From CBFDBF01 sp050304615 (lineage in GTDB: Bacteria; Pseudomonadota; Gammaproteobacteria; Chromatiales; Chromatiaceae): DNA of 64,000 nt. Under the pieces are notes generated by a model. That model saw only the letters and a list, made by a program, of their open reading frames with translations. It had not been told where the DNA came from and did no database searches. Made by a program: the position numbers and the translations under genes. This document shows positions 48,195 to 57,525 of this stretch, one piece after another. The stretch covers positions 434,001 through 498,000 of the forward strand of contig JBNLDW010000011.1 of assembly GCA_050304615.1 (NCBI GenBank). The letters are read 5' to 3'. Numbering within the stretch: position 1 is the stretch's first letter; each line of letters begins with the position of its first letter.

Positions 48195-51062
48195 ATGGTT
48201 GAGTTCGATTCACTAGCCAAGCAGGTGGAGACCCATTGGCAGGGTTGGTGTAAGTCCCTGCGATCGGAGCAACTTTCCAAGCTTGAGTCGCAGCCCGATT
48301 TTATTACTGAGCTAAGGCAGGTATGGGAGGCCAGTGACTATGTAGCGCAAAGCTGCATGCGAGATCCTGGCATGCTTTTGGGGTTGCTGGATGGTGGTGA
48401 TCTACACTCCAACTATCCACAAGGGGAGATCGAACAACGCCTAAAAAAGGAGTTGGTGTCAGTTGCAGATGAGGGGGATCTGCAACAGACATTGCGCCGG
48501 TTCCGGCGTAACCAGATGGTACGCATCATATGGCGTGACATCACCGGGGCTGCACCGCTGGCCGATACCATGGAGGATCTCTCCACCCTGGCAGACAGCT
48601 GTGTAGGGCAGGCGCTTGAGCTCCTCTATGGCTGGGCGCTGGAGCAGCATGGGATACCACGAGGTGAAGATGGCAGCCAGCAGAGCCTGCTGGTGCTCGG
48701 CATGGGTAAGCTGGGGGCACGGGAGCTCAACCTCTCCTCTGATATCGATCTGATCTTCGTCTTTCCGCAACATGGTGAGGTCGAAGGCGGCAGATATCAA
48801 ACCAATGAGCAGTTTTTTATTCGCCTCTGTCAGCGGCTTATCAAGGCGCTCAACAGCCAGACCGAGGATGGCTTCGTCTTTCGAGTGGATGCGCGGTTGC
48901 GCCCTTTTGGAGAAGCCGGTCCTCTAGCCATGAGTCTAGATGCTATGGAGGAGTACTACCAGTCACAGGCCCGCGAGTGGGAGCGTTACGCCATGGTTAA
49001 GGCCCGGGTGGTGGCTGGTGAGCAGGGATTTGGGGAGGAGTTGATGCAGATGTTGCGCCCCTTTGTCTATCGCCGCTATCTCGATTTTGGTTCTATTGAA
49101 TCTCTGCGTAACTTAAAGCAGATGATCAGCCAGGAGCTGCGGCGCAAAGGGATGGCGGACAACATTAAGCTTGGCCCCGGCGGTATTCGCGAGATCGAGT
49201 TTATCGGGCAGGCCTTTCAGTTGGTTCGCGGGGGGCGTGATCCAGATCTACAGATTCGCCCAATCTTGTCGGTACTGGAGTTGCTGGCACAGAAGGAACT
49301 GCTACCGGAGTATGCCGTAGCGGAGCTTACCGAGGCCTACCGCTTCTTGCGTTTGGTGGAGAATAGGTTGCAGGCGTGGCAGGATAGACAGACCCACCTA
49401 CTGCCGGACGATGATGTTGGGCGGCTGCGTTTGGCACGCTCCATGGGGTATGCTGGGTGGGACACGTTTTTTGCAGAACTAGAACAACACAGGCAGCGCG
49501 TACAGGCCCATTTCGATCAGGTATTCGCGGCCCCTCAAGCAGAGGGTGAGTCCGCTGATGAGAATCAACTCTTGGCCATCTGGCGGGGTGATTTTGCTAT
49601 CGAAGAGTCGCTGCAGCGTTTGGCAGAGTGTGGCTTCCCAGATCCACAAGCTGTGCTGCAACAGCTGCAGGAGTTTCGCAACTCTCACGCTTGCCGCAGC
49701 GCGGAGACCAGTGGCCAACAGCGGCTGGAGCATTTGATGCCGCTACTGCTGGAGGCGGTAGGAGGCTGCGCAGAGCCGACTGCAACCCTGGAGCGGGTGC
49801 TAACCATCCTTGAAGCCATTGTCCGCCGGACAGCCTACATCGCCCTATTGGTCGAGCGCCCTATCGCCCTGTCGCAACTGGTGCGCCTTAGCTGCGTTAG
49901 CCCGTGGATTGCGACCAGATTGGCACAGCACCCCATGCTGTTGGATGAGCTGTTAGATCCGCGTCGATTGTACTCTCCGCTACGTAGGGAGGAGTTGGAG
50001 ACGGAGCTTGCTACCCTCCTGGCGAACATTGATGCGGACGACCTAGAGCAGCAGATGGATCGACTGCGCCAGTTTAACCGCAGCAGCAAATTGCGGGTTG
50101 CCGCGGCCGATATCACAGAGGTGATACCGTTGATGGTGGTGAGCGACTATCTTACTGAGATCGCCGAGGTGGTGACGGCGCAGGTGTTGCAGCTTTCCTG
50201 GGATCATCTCGTTGCACGCCACGGTATACCTGAAGGTATCTCTACAGAGGATACGGGGTTTGCCGTGATAGCCTATGGCAAGCTGGGAGGCATAGAGCTG
50301 GGCTATGGTTCGGATCTGGATCTAGTGTTTCTGCACAGTAACGAAGATCGTAATGCCGTGAGCAGTGGTAAGCAGCCGATAGCAAATGATCTCTTTTATG
50401 TCCGCCTGGGTCAGCGCATGATCCATATGTTTTCCACCCGTACCCCGGCGGGGCAACTATACGAAATAGATATGCGGCTGCGTCCCAGCGGTAACTCAGG
50501 CATGCTGGCTGCATCATTGGAAGCGTTTGCACAGTACCAGCGTGAACAGGCCTGGACCTGGGAGCATCAGGCGCTGTTGCGGGCGCGTCCTATAGCTGGT
50601 GATCCGCAGGTGATCGCGCGCTTTCGGCATATTCGTCTGGAGGTGCTGTCGCAACAGCGGGATCAAGAGAAGTTGCGCAGCGATGTGCGGGAGATGCGCG
50701 AGAAGATGCGGCAATCTCTGGATCGATCCAAAGATGGCATGTTTGACCTTAAGCAGGGGGCAGGAGGTATCGCAGATATAGAATTTATGGTTCAATATCT
50801 GGTTCTACGTGAGGCTAGCCTCTACCCGGGGCTATTGGCGTGGAGTGATAATATCAGGATGCTGGAAGGGCTGGCCGAATATGGGGTTATCGCAACAGAT
50901 ACGGCAGCTATCCTGGCTGATGCCTACCGTGAGTTTCGGGCTATAAGCCATCGCAATGTACTGCGCGAAGAGTCTGGTCTGGTAGCTGCGAATGAGCTAT
51001 CAGAGGGGCGTGCTACGGTACGCGAGCTGTGGCAATCCATGATGGTTGATGGGCTCCAGTAG
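48195..51062 (+). CDS. glnE: Bifunctional glutamine synthetase adenylyltransferase/deadenylase
   Basis: A 955-residue GlnE with two nucleotidyltransferase halves: LGARELNLSSDIDLIFVF (deadenylylase domain, about residue 170) and LGGIELGYGSDLDLVFLH (adenylylase domain, about 690). Each is followed by an arginine-rich VDARLRPFGEAGPLAMS or IDMRLRPSGNSGMLAAS block and a GlnD-UR-type helical domain (GGIREIEFIGQ and GGIADIEFMVQYLVL). It switches glutamine synthetase off and on by adenylylation under PII control. ATG 48195 with GGAG 6 bases upstream is preferred over ATG 48174. ilvE follows after 38 bases, the conserved glnE-ilvE-waaF order. Confidence 0.97.
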   Translation: MVEFDSLAKQVETHWQGWCKSLRSEQLSKLESQPDFITELRQVWEASDYVAQSCMRDPGMLLGLLDGGDLHSNYPQGEIEQRLKKELVSVADEGDLQQTLRRFRRNQMVRIIWRDITGAAPLADTMEDLSTLADSCVGQALELLYGWALEQHGIPRGEDGSQQSLLVLGMGKLGARELNLSSDIDLIFVFPQHGEVEGGRYQTNEQFFIRLCQRLIKALNSQTEDGFVFRVDARLRPFGEAGPLAMSLDAMEEYYQSQAREWERYAMVKARVVAGEQGFGEELMQMLRPFVYRRYLDFGSIESLRNLKQMISQELRRKGMADNIKLGPGGIREIEFIGQAFQLVRGGRDPDLQIRPILSVLELLAQKELLPEYAVAELTEAYRFLRLVENRLQAWQDRQTHLLPDDDVGRLRLARSMGYAGWDTFFAELEQHRQRVQAHFDQVFAAPQAEGESADENQLLAIWRGDFAIEESLQRLAECGFPDPQAVLQQLQEFRNSHACRSAETSGQQRLEHLMPLLLEAVGGCAEPTATLERVLTILEAIVRRTAYIALLVERPIALSQLVRLSCVSPWIATRLAQHPMLLDELLDPRRLYSPLRREELETELATLLANIDADDLEQQMDRLRQFNRSSKLRVAAADITEVIPLMVVSDYLTEIAEVVTAQVLQLSWDHLVARHGIPEGISTEDTGFAVIAYGKLGGIELGYGSDLDLVFLHSNEDRNAVSSGKQPIANDLFYVRLGQRMIHMFSTRTPAGQLYEIDMRLRPSGNSGMLAASLEAFAQYQREQAWTWEHQALLRARPIAGDPQVIARFRHIRLEVLSQQRDQEKLRSDVREMREKMRQSLDRSKDGMFDLKQGAGGIADIEFMVQYLVLREASLYPGLLAWSDNIRMLEGLAEYGVIATDTAAILADAYREFRAISHRNVLREESGLVAANELSEGRATVRELWQSMMVDGLQ

Positions 51063-51100
51063 CCCGTCTGATTTATCCGTTCAACTTAGAGGAAGATGCA

Positions 51101-52027
51101 ATGCAGACAATGGCAGACCGTGATGGGGTGATCTGGCTGGATGGCGAGATGGTGCCCTGGCGCGAGGCCAAGGTTCATGTCCTTACTCACACCCTGCATT
51201 ATGGCATGGGGGTGTTTGAGGGTGTGCGTGCCTATAAGACAGATAAAGGTGCTGCCATCTTTAGGTTGCAGGAGCATACCGACCGGCTGTTTCGTTCGGC
51301 TCATATCCTGGGGATGAATATACCGCATGATCCGGCCACCCTGAATCAGGCGCAGATTGATGTGGTTAGGCAGAACGATCTGGATTCTGCCTATATAAGG
51401 CCTATGTGCTTCTATGGTTCAGAGGGTATGGGGCTGCGTGCCGATAACCTGCAGGTGCACACTATGGTTGCGGCCTGGAATTGGGGCGCATATTTGGGAG
51501 AGGATGAGATAGAGAAGGGAATACGGATAAGGGTCTCATCCTTCACCCGGCACCACGTCAACATCACTATGTGTCGGGCCAAGGCCAACGGCAACTACAT
51601 GAACTCCATGCTGGCGCTCAAGGAGGCGCTGGAGTGCGGCTATGATGAGGCACTGCTATTGGATGCGGAGGGCTATGTCATGGAGGGATCAGGGGAGAAC
51701 ATATTTATTGTGCGTGATGGTGTGATCTACACTCCCGATCTAACCTCAGCCCTGGATGGGATCACCCGTGATACGGTCATGCGGCTCTGTGCGGAGCTGG
51801 GGATCCGTGTGGTTGAGAAGCGGATAACCCGGGACGAGGTCTACATTGCCGATGAGGCATTTTTCACCGGTACTGCTGCCGAGGTGACACCAATCCGAGA
51901 GGTGGATAATCGGACGATCGGAGCCGGAGGTCGTGGCCCTATAACCGAGCGGTTGCAGACGCTTTACTTTGACCAGGTGCATGGGCGTAGGGACGAGAAC
52001 GCGGGCTGGTTGACTCTTGTTAAGTAA
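51101..52027 (+). CDS. ilvE: Branched-chain amino acid aminotransferase
   Basis: A 308-residue fold-type IV PLP aminotransferase. VIWLDGEMVPWREAKVHVLTHTLHYGMGVFEG is canonical, Lys161 (CRAKANGNYMNSMLA) is the PLP lysine, and SGENIFIVRDGVIYTPDLTSALDGITRDTV and FTGTAAEVTPIREVDNR are typical. It does the last step of valine, leucine and isoleucine synthesis. RBS AGAGGAAG precedes ATG 51101. Confidence 0.97.
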   Translation: MQTMADRDGVIWLDGEMVPWREAKVHVLTHTLHYGMGVFEGVRAYKTDKGAAIFRLQEHTDRLFRSAHILGMNIPHDPATLNQAQIDVVRQNDLDSAYIRPMCFYGSEGMGLRADNLQVHTMVAAWNWGAYLGEDEIEKGIRIRVSSFTRHHVNITMCRAKANGNYMNSMLALKEALECGYDEALLLDAEGYVMEGSGENIFIVRDGVIYTPDLTSALDGITRDTVMRLCAELGIRVVEKRITRDEVYIADEAFFTGTAAEVTPIREVDNRTIGAGGRGPITERLQTLYFDQVHGRRDENAGWLTLVK

Positions 52028-52091
52028 GCTCTTGGCGGTCATGCTTGCGGGCTGCTCTATTACGACGATGGTGTTAGCAGGAGAGTGAGAG

Positions 52092-53123
52092 CTGAGTGAC
52101 GCCGCTAAAATTTTAGTAGTTGGCCCGTCGTGGGTAGGCGACATGGTGATGGCCCAGAGTCTGTTTAAGGTGCTGGCTGAAAATACACCAGGCGTGGTTA
52201 TAGAGGTATTGGCCCCCAGCTGGAGCCGCCCTCTGCTGGAGCGGATGCCGGAGGTGGCAGCCGCAGTCGATATGCCATTGGGGCATGGCCAGTTAGAGTT
52301 GCGACAGCGCTGGCGGTTAGGCCGCTCCCTGATGGAGCGGCAGTATGACCAGGCCATCCTGCTGCCCAACTCGCTCAAGTCCGCGCTGATACCATTTTTT
52401 GCCAGAATTCCCCGGCGTACCGGTTGGATTGGGGAGATGCGCTACGGGCTGCTGAATGATGCTCGCCGCCTGGATCGATCACTGCTGGGCATGACGGTGC
52501 AGCGTTTTGTCGCCCTGGCCTATCCAGCCGGTAGCAGTGAGATACCCAAAATCCCACCGCCTCAGCTCCAGGTAGAGCAAGAGAGTGTAACGGCAGCTAT
52601 GGACGCACTCGCCCTGCGGCGAGATGAGAGGCCGGTGTTGGCGCTCTGTCCCGGGGCAGAGTACGGCCCGGCCAAACGTTGGCCGGAGAAGAGTTACGGG
52701 GCGTTAGCGGCAGAGTGGATGGAGCGAGGTTGGTCGGTCTGGCTGTTTGGTTCAGATAGAGATCGGGAGGTGTGTGGCGCAGTGAATTCCACCACTGGAG
52801 ACCGCTGCTTTGATCTGAGTGGTCGTACTAATATGGCCCAGGCGGTGGATCTGCTCTCACTGGCCTCTGCCGTGGTGGCGAATGACTCCGGATTAATGCA
52901 CGTTGCCGCCGCCCTGGACCGACCGCTGGTGGCAATCTACGGCTCATCTGATCCGGGGTTTACCCCACCACTGAACCGGGGTAGTAAGGTAGTATGCTTG
53001 GGGCTGGATTGCAGCCCCTGTTTCAAACGTGAGTGTCCCGAGGGGCACCTGGATTGTCTAACAGGCATAGAGGTCGCGCAGGTGAGCGATTCTTTGCAGG
53101 CGTTGGTAGATGAGGAGATCTAA
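52092..53123 (+). CDS. waaF: LPS heptosyltransferase II, probable CTG start
   Basis: A 343-residue GT9 glycosyltransferase that adds the second L-glycero-D-manno-heptose of the LPS core. The conserved N-terminus SDAAKILVVGPSWVGDMVMAQSLFKVL is read only if translation begins upstream of ATG 52143. The frame is closed by TGA at 52086, so the only possible starts that keep it are CTG 52092 (AGGAG at 52079-52083, 8 bases upstream) or rarer codons such as ATT 52110. The GTG at 52096 is in another frame. The C-terminal half has ALCPGAEYGPAKRWPEKSYGAL and VANDSGLMHVAAAL, typical of WaaF. The stop overlaps the cysC start by one base. Confidence 0.9.
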   Translation: MSDAAKILVVGPSWVGDMVMAQSLFKVLAENTPGVVIEVLAPSWSRPLLERMPEVAAAVDMPLGHGQLELRQRWRLGRSLMERQYDQAILLPNSLKSALIPFFARIPRRTGWIGEMRYGLLNDARRLDRSLLGMTVQRFVALAYPAGSSEIPKIPPPQLQVEQESVTAAMDALALRRDERPVLALCPGAEYGPAKRWPEKSYGALAAEWMERGWSVWLFGSDRDREVCGAVNSTTGDRCFDLSGRTNMAQAVDLLSLASAVVANDSGLMHVAAALDRPLVAIYGSSDPGFTPPLNRGSKVVCLGLDCSPCFKRECPEGHLDCLTGIEVAQVSDSLQALVDEEI

Positions 53124-53758
53124 TGGAAAATGGCAGTAATGTTGTCTGGCATGAAAAGACCGTAAGCCGTGAGCAGCGGGAGGAGCGTAATGGTCATAAG
53201 GGCTTCGTCCTCTGGTTTACCGGACTCTCAGGTGCAGGTAAATCTACCCTGGCCAATGCGCTGGAGGGTCGACTGTTCGATATCGGTTGCCAATCCTTTG
53301 TGTTCGATGGGGACAACGTGCGTCACGGTCTCTGCTCAGATCTTGGATTTAGTGAAGGGGATCGTACCGAAAACATCCGCCGTATCGGTGAGATGACGCA
53401 CCTCTTTGCCGAGGCCGGGATTATCGCTATGGCCGCCTTCATCTCCCCGTTTCGCAAGGATCGTCGCCAGGTACGGGAGCTCATGCCGGAGGGTGAATTT
53501 ATCGAGGTCTATTGCAGATGTAGCCTGCAGACTTGCGAGGAGCGTGATGTTAAGGGGCTATATGCCAAGGCGCGGGCCGGTATCATCAAAAATTATACCG
53601 GGATCTCTTCTCCCTACGAGGAGCCGGATAGCCCCGAGATTATGGTTGATACCGATGCGCAGACACTGGAGGAGAGCGTAGATACTATCCTCTCCTATCT
53701 GCGTGACCACAGCCTGATAATAAGGCTGAGTGAGGCGCAAGACTCTGCCCAGGCATAA
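53123..53758 (+). CDS. cysC: Adenylylsulfate kinase
   Basis: A 211-residue APS kinase: P-loop FTGLSGAGKSTLANALE (about 32-48), the FDGDNVRHGLCSDLGFSEGDRTENIRRIGEM block, then RKDRRQVRELMPEGEFIEVYCRC and the lid GLYAKARAGIIKNYTGISSPYEEPDSPEI. It phosphorylates APS at 3' to PAPS, the universal sulfuryl donor. It lies between waaF and waaC, with starts and stops packed (1-base overlap upstream, 21-base gap downstream). No ATP sulfurylase, PAPS reductase or sulfotransferase is nearby. The insertion is unusual for this cluster and suggests sulfated envelope sugars or dedicated co-expression; both are inference. Confidence 0.95.
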   Translation: MENGSNVVWHEKTVSREQREERNGHKGFVLWFTGLSGAGKSTLANALEGRLFDIGCQSFVFDGDNVRHGLCSDLGFSEGDRTENIRRIGEMTHLFAEAGIIAMAAFISPFRKDRRQVRELMPEGEFIEVYCRCSLQTCEERDVKGLYAKARAGIIKNYTGISSPYEEPDSPEIMVDTDAQTLEESVDTILSYLRDHSLIIRLSEAQDSAQA

Positions 53759-53779
53759 CGGTCAGAGTCGGGATTTGGT

Positions 53780-54805
53780 GTGAAAGTCCTTATCGTCAAA
53801 ACATCATCTCTGGGGGATCTGATCCACACCCTGCCAGCGCTATCCGATGCCGCGGCTGAGATTCCTGGCATCCGTTTTGACTGGGTGGTAGAGGAGTCGT
53901 TTGCTGAGCTGCCCAAGTGGCACTCCGCAGTGGATCGGGTGATTCCGGTTGCCATTAGACGTTGGCGCAAGGGGTGGATCAGATCCTGGCGCAAAGGCGA
54001 GATCAAGGCGTTCCGGGATGACCTGAGACAGCGGGATTATGATCTGATTATTGATGCCCAGGGGTTGTATAAGAGCGCGCTGTTGGCACAGATGGCCCGG
54101 GGAGTACCGGTCGGTCTGGATGCGGACTCGGCCCGAGAGCCGGGAGCGGCACGTTTCTATCAGCGCACCATAAATGTTGCACGCGACCAGCACGCCATAG
54201 AGCGGGTGCGCTCCCTGTTTGCCCAGGCCCTGGGTTACGCTAAACCTGAGGACGAGCCCGATTATGGGCTCTCGGAAACGACCAACGCCGACCCGGACAA
54301 GCCATATCTGCTGTTTCTGCATGGGACCACCTGGATAACCAAGCTATGGCCGGTCGAGTACTGGGTGGAGTTGAGCAAGATTGCCGCATCAAAAGGTTTC
54401 AAGGTTTGCTTGCCCTGGGGTAGTGAAGAAGAGAAGCTGCGGGCAGAGCAGGTCATAAATCGCTCTGGCCAAGGGGAGGCGTTGCCACGGCTATCACTCA
54501 CTGAGATGAAGGATAAATTGGCTAGGGCTACGGGCGTTGTTGGCGTTGACTCAGGACTGGCACATCTGGCGGCGGCCCTGTCGGTACCTGCGGTGACCCT
54601 GTATGGCCCGACCAAGACCGGCCTTACTGGAGCAAGAGGGAAGCTGCAGATCAATCTGCAGGCGGAATTTGTCTGCGCCCCATGTATGCGCAAGGCGTGT
54701 AATTACCTGGAGTCTTCGGAAGTTGTTCCTGCCTGCTTTGGAGATCTACCGCCAGAGAGGGTCTGGGCAGCACTTGATGCCAAGATGGCAGAGGCGTGCG
54801 GATGA
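53780..54805 (+). CDS. waaC: LPS heptosyltransferase I
   Basis: A 341-residue GT9 enzyme adding the first heptose to Kdo2-lipid A. MKVLIVKTSSLGDLIHTLPALSDA, FDWVVEESFAELPKWHSAVDRVIPVAIRRWRK, DLIIDAQGLYKSALLAQMA and GVDSGLAHLAAALSVPAVTLYGPTKTGLTGARG are all canonical for WaaC. The start is GTG 53780. The stop overlaps the waaG start (ATGA), so the pair is coupled. Confidence 0.96.
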   Translation: MKVLIVKTSSLGDLIHTLPALSDAAAEIPGIRFDWVVEESFAELPKWHSAVDRVIPVAIRRWRKGWIRSWRKGEIKAFRDDLRQRDYDLIIDAQGLYKSALLAQMARGVPVGLDADSAREPGAARFYQRTINVARDQHAIERVRSLFAQALGYAKPEDEPDYGLSETTNADPDKPYLLFLHGTTWITKLWPVEYWVELSKIAASKGFKVCLPWGSEEEKLRAEQVINRSGQGEALPRLSLTEMKDKLARATGVVGVDSGLAHLAAALSVPAVTLYGPTKTGLTGARGKLQINLQAEFVCAPCMRKACNYLESSEVVPACFGDLPPERVWAALDAKMAEACG

Positions 54806-55938
54806 GATTCGCCTTCGTTGTATCGCTCTGGTTCCCATTCGGTGGTATGCAGCGCTCACTGTTGCGGATTGCCGAGGCCTGTGTCTCCAGGGGCCATCAG
54901 GTGGATATATATACCGGTGAATGGCAGGGCGAACGGCCATCCAATATTGGTGTAATCGAGCTGGATACCGAGGCATCCACCAACCATCGCAGCAATGATC
55001 TACTGGCCGAACGTTTTTCCGAGGCCGTGGCGGGAAAGGGGTATGATTGCCGGGTGGGATTTACCAAGCTGCCGGGGTTGGATGTCTACTATGCGGCAGA
55101 TCCCTGTTATGCGGCGCGGGTGGCCGAGACAAAACATCCACTATATAAGTTATTACCCAGATATAGGGCGTTTTGTCGTCAGGAGAGGTCTGTCTTCAAG
55201 CGGGGGGCGACAACCGAGCTGATGTTGATCGCCCATCAAGAGAGAGAGAAGTTCATCCAGTACTACGAAACAGAACTGGAGCGGTTTCATTTGCTGCCGC
55301 CTGGGATCAACCGTGAACGCCTAATATGTGGGGATTCTGTCAAGGACAGAGCGTATATCAGAGAAGAGTTTAGTGTCGCAGATGATGAGCTTATGCTGTT
55401 GGCGGTTGGTTCTCGTTTCCATACTAAAGGTATAGATCGGGTAATCCAGGCGTTGGCGTCACTACCGGATGCGCTTAGACGGAAAAGCAAGCTGGTCGTG
55501 GTGGGCCACGGCAAGGCCGCTCCACTGAGGCGGCTGGCGGCACGCCTAAAGGTGGCCGATAGGGTTATTTTTACCGGGACTAGGGATGACGTGAACCGTT
55601 TCTACCGCGGCGCCGATTTTCTGATCCACGCCCCGCGCAGTGAGAATACCGGAACCGTGCTGATCGAGGCCATGATCTGCGGTCTGCCAGTATTGGTGAC
55701 CGAGAATTGCGGTTTTGCTGGACACGTTTCGACTGCAGGTGCGGGTATCACTATGCCTGAACCGTTCAATCAGCAACGGCTTAATAGCGGTTTACAGGAG
55801 TTGCTGCAGTCCGGGTGCCGCGAGGAGTGGATGGCCAACGGTCCAAACTATTGCAAGAATGCCGATCTATATAGCCTGATAGAGAGAGCGGCAGATGTGA
55901 TTATCGAACGTGCAGAGCGGAATGGGGTTGCATGCTGA
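54802..55938 (+). CDS. waaG: LPS core glycosyltransferase WaaG
   Basis: A 378-residue GT4 glycosyltransferase: MRFAFVVSLWFPFGGMQRSLLRIAEACVSRGHQVDIYTGEW, VGSRFHTKGIDRVIQALASL and the donor-site APRSENTGTVLIEAMICGLPVLVTENCGFAGHV. WaaG adds the first hexose to heptose II. It starts at ATG 54802, overlapping the waaC stop, and its stop overlaps the waaP start. Confidence 0.95.
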   Translation: MRFAFVVSLWFPFGGMQRSLLRIAEACVSRGHQVDIYTGEWQGERPSNIGVIELDTEASTNHRSNDLLAERFSEAVAGKGYDCRVGFTKLPGLDVYYAADPCYAARVAETKHPLYKLLPRYRAFCRQERSVFKRGATTELMLIAHQEREKFIQYYETELERFHLLPPGINRERLICGDSVKDRAYIREEFSVADDELMLLAVGSRFHTKGIDRVIQALASLPDALRRKSKLVVVGHGKAAPLRRLAARLKVADRVIFTGTRDDVNRFYRGADFLIHAPRSENTGTVLIEAMICGLPVLVTENCGFAGHVSTAGAGITMPEPFNQQRLNSGLQELLQSGCREEWMANGPNYCKNADLYSLIERAADVIIERAERNGVAC

Positions 55939-56735
55939 ATCTAAAAGAGCGATTTCGATCCTACTTTCCAGAGGCCTCACTGGAGGAGCTCTGTGCTCTC
56001 GATGGTGAGGTGTTTAAGCGTATTCAAAATCGCCGTACCTTCAGAATAGAGAGACAAGGCCGCGGGTTTTTCATCAAGTGCCACTGTGGTGTTGGTTGGC
56101 GGGAGATAAGCAAAAACCTGCTATCACTGCGGTTGCCGATCCTGGGGGCGGGCAACGAGTGGCGTGCAATCCATCGGCTACAGGAGTTGGGGGTGGAGAC
56201 CATGACCCCAGTGGCCTATGGGAGAGAAGGTTGGAACCCGGCCGCCATTGATTCACTATTGATAACAGAGGAGCTACAAAACTGCATCAGCCTGGAGCGG
56301 TATTGCGAGGATTGGAGGGACAATCCGCCATCACCAACTAGCAAGTGGGCCTTGATTAAACGGCTGGCCAAGATTGCCCGTACCATGCATGAGGGTGGAG
56401 TGAATCATCGTGACTTCTATATCTGCCATTTCTTGTTGCAGCAGCCGTGGGATGGCACCGAGGATAATCTTCATCTCTATGTGATCGACCTGCATCGGGT
56501 GCAGTGCCGTACAATCACCCCGCGGCGCTGGATCGTGAAGGATATTGGATCGCTCCATTTCTCTAGTATGGAGATAGGTCTGACTAGGCGGGATCGGCTG
56601 CGGTTCATGAGTGAGTACATGCAGGTCCCGCTGCGCCAGACCATGCGTGATGACATGAAGTTTTGGCGCGAGGTGCAGCGGCGCGCAGATGCCCTCTATC
56701 GTACCCGTCCTGGGAGTGAGGCCGGCGATGCGTGA
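55932..56735 (+). CDS. waaP: LPS core heptose I kinase
   Basis: A 267-residue kinase-fold enzyme that phosphorylates core heptose at O-4 using ATP. Hallmarks are FFIKCHCGVGWREISKNLLSLRLPILGAGNEWRAIHRL, the catalytic loop GVNHRDFYICHFLL (Asp base) and the metal-binding VIDLHRVQ, then IVKDIGSLHFSSMEIGLTRRDRLRFMSEY. In Pseudomonas WaaP is essential for outer-membrane integrity. Overlaps of 7 and 8 bases with waaG and the next kinase give tight coupling. Confidence 0.95.
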   Translation: MLNLKERFRSYFPEASLEELCALDGEVFKRIQNRRTFRIERQGRGFFIKCHCGVGWREISKNLLSLRLPILGAGNEWRAIHRLQELGVETMTPVAYGREGWNPAAIDSLLITEELQNCISLERYCEDWRDNPPSPTSKWALIKRLAKIARTMHEGGVNHRDFYICHFLLQQPWDGTEDNLHLYVIDLHRVQCRTITPRRWIVKDIGSLHFSSMEIGLTRRDRLRFMSEYMQVPLRQTMRDDMKFWREVQRRADALYRTRPGSEAGDA

Positions 56736-57525
56736 CTATCTGGAACAGCAGGGTGGGGGGCTGCTGGAGCATAATGGTCTGGCTAGTTTTGACGCCCTCT
56801 GGGAGTTAGATGCGGAGTGGTTGGAGCCGCCCAATCGGTGTCGTGGTGGTTGGAGCGGGGTTGCCCGTATCGAGCTGGATGGTGGTAACGGCGCTACAGA
56901 GGTGCTTTTTCTGAAACGGCAGGAGGGCCATACTCGCCGCAGTATAAGGCATCCACTGGGGGAGCCGACATTTGCTGCGGAGATGGGTGGCATCCTGGCT
57001 CTGGAGGCTGCGGGGATTCCCTCTTTAGAGGCCATCTTTTATGGCCAACGCGTGGTAGCTGGAAAGCAACGGGCCATACTGCTGACCCGTGAACTGCAGG
57101 GCTTTATGCCACTGAGCTTGCAGATGCAGCGGTGGCAGGAAGAGGGATGGGCCAATAGCCTTGGTCATCGGCGGGAGCTGATAAAGGTGGTGGCGGATAC
57201 ACTTCATCGGTTACATGATAGTAAACTGATGCACAATGCGCTTTACCCTAAACATATTTTTGTGTCGCTACCAGAACACGGGCCTCCTATGGTGCGTCTG
57301 ATCGACCTGGAGAAGATGCGGCATACCCCGTGTGTTGGTTATGCCGCCAGTCGTGATCTGGACAGCCTCAATCGGCGTACTGGACTTTGGAGTCGAACCG
57401 ACAGGATGCGTTTTCTACAGCGATATTCGGGACAGAGTCCGCTGGGGTCTGCTGGTAGAAGATTGTGGCGAAGATTGGCCAGGAACAGAATCAATTTCAT
57501 CAAAAAACATGAGCAGCATGCCTAA
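56728..57525 (+). CDS. LPS kinase-like protein, WapP/InaA type
   Basis: A 265-residue kinase-fold protein. GVARIELDGG, FLKRQEGHTRRSIRHPLGEPTFAAEMGGILAL and LLTRELQGFMPLS align with the InaA/WapP N-lobe. The catalytic-loop position reads LMHNALYPKHIFV, so the usual HxD aspartate is not where WaaP has it, while the metal site VRLIDLEKMR is kept; this seems to be a family trait. WapP homologues phosphorylate a second core heptose. Start ATG 56728 overlaps waaP; the stop overlaps the next gene by 17 bases. Confidence 0.8.
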   Translation: MRDYLEQQGGGLLEHNGLASFDALWELDAEWLEPPNRCRGGWSGVARIELDGGNGATEVLFLKRQEGHTRRSIRHPLGEPTFAAEMGGILALEAAGIPSLEAIFYGQRVVAGKQRAILLTRELQGFMPLSLQMQRWQEEGWANSLGHRRELIKVVADTLHRLHDSKLMHNALYPKHIFVSLPEHGPPMVRLIDLEKMRHTPCVGYAASRDLDSLNRRTGLWSRTDRMRFLQRYSGQSPLGSAGRRLWRRLARNRINFIKKHEQHA

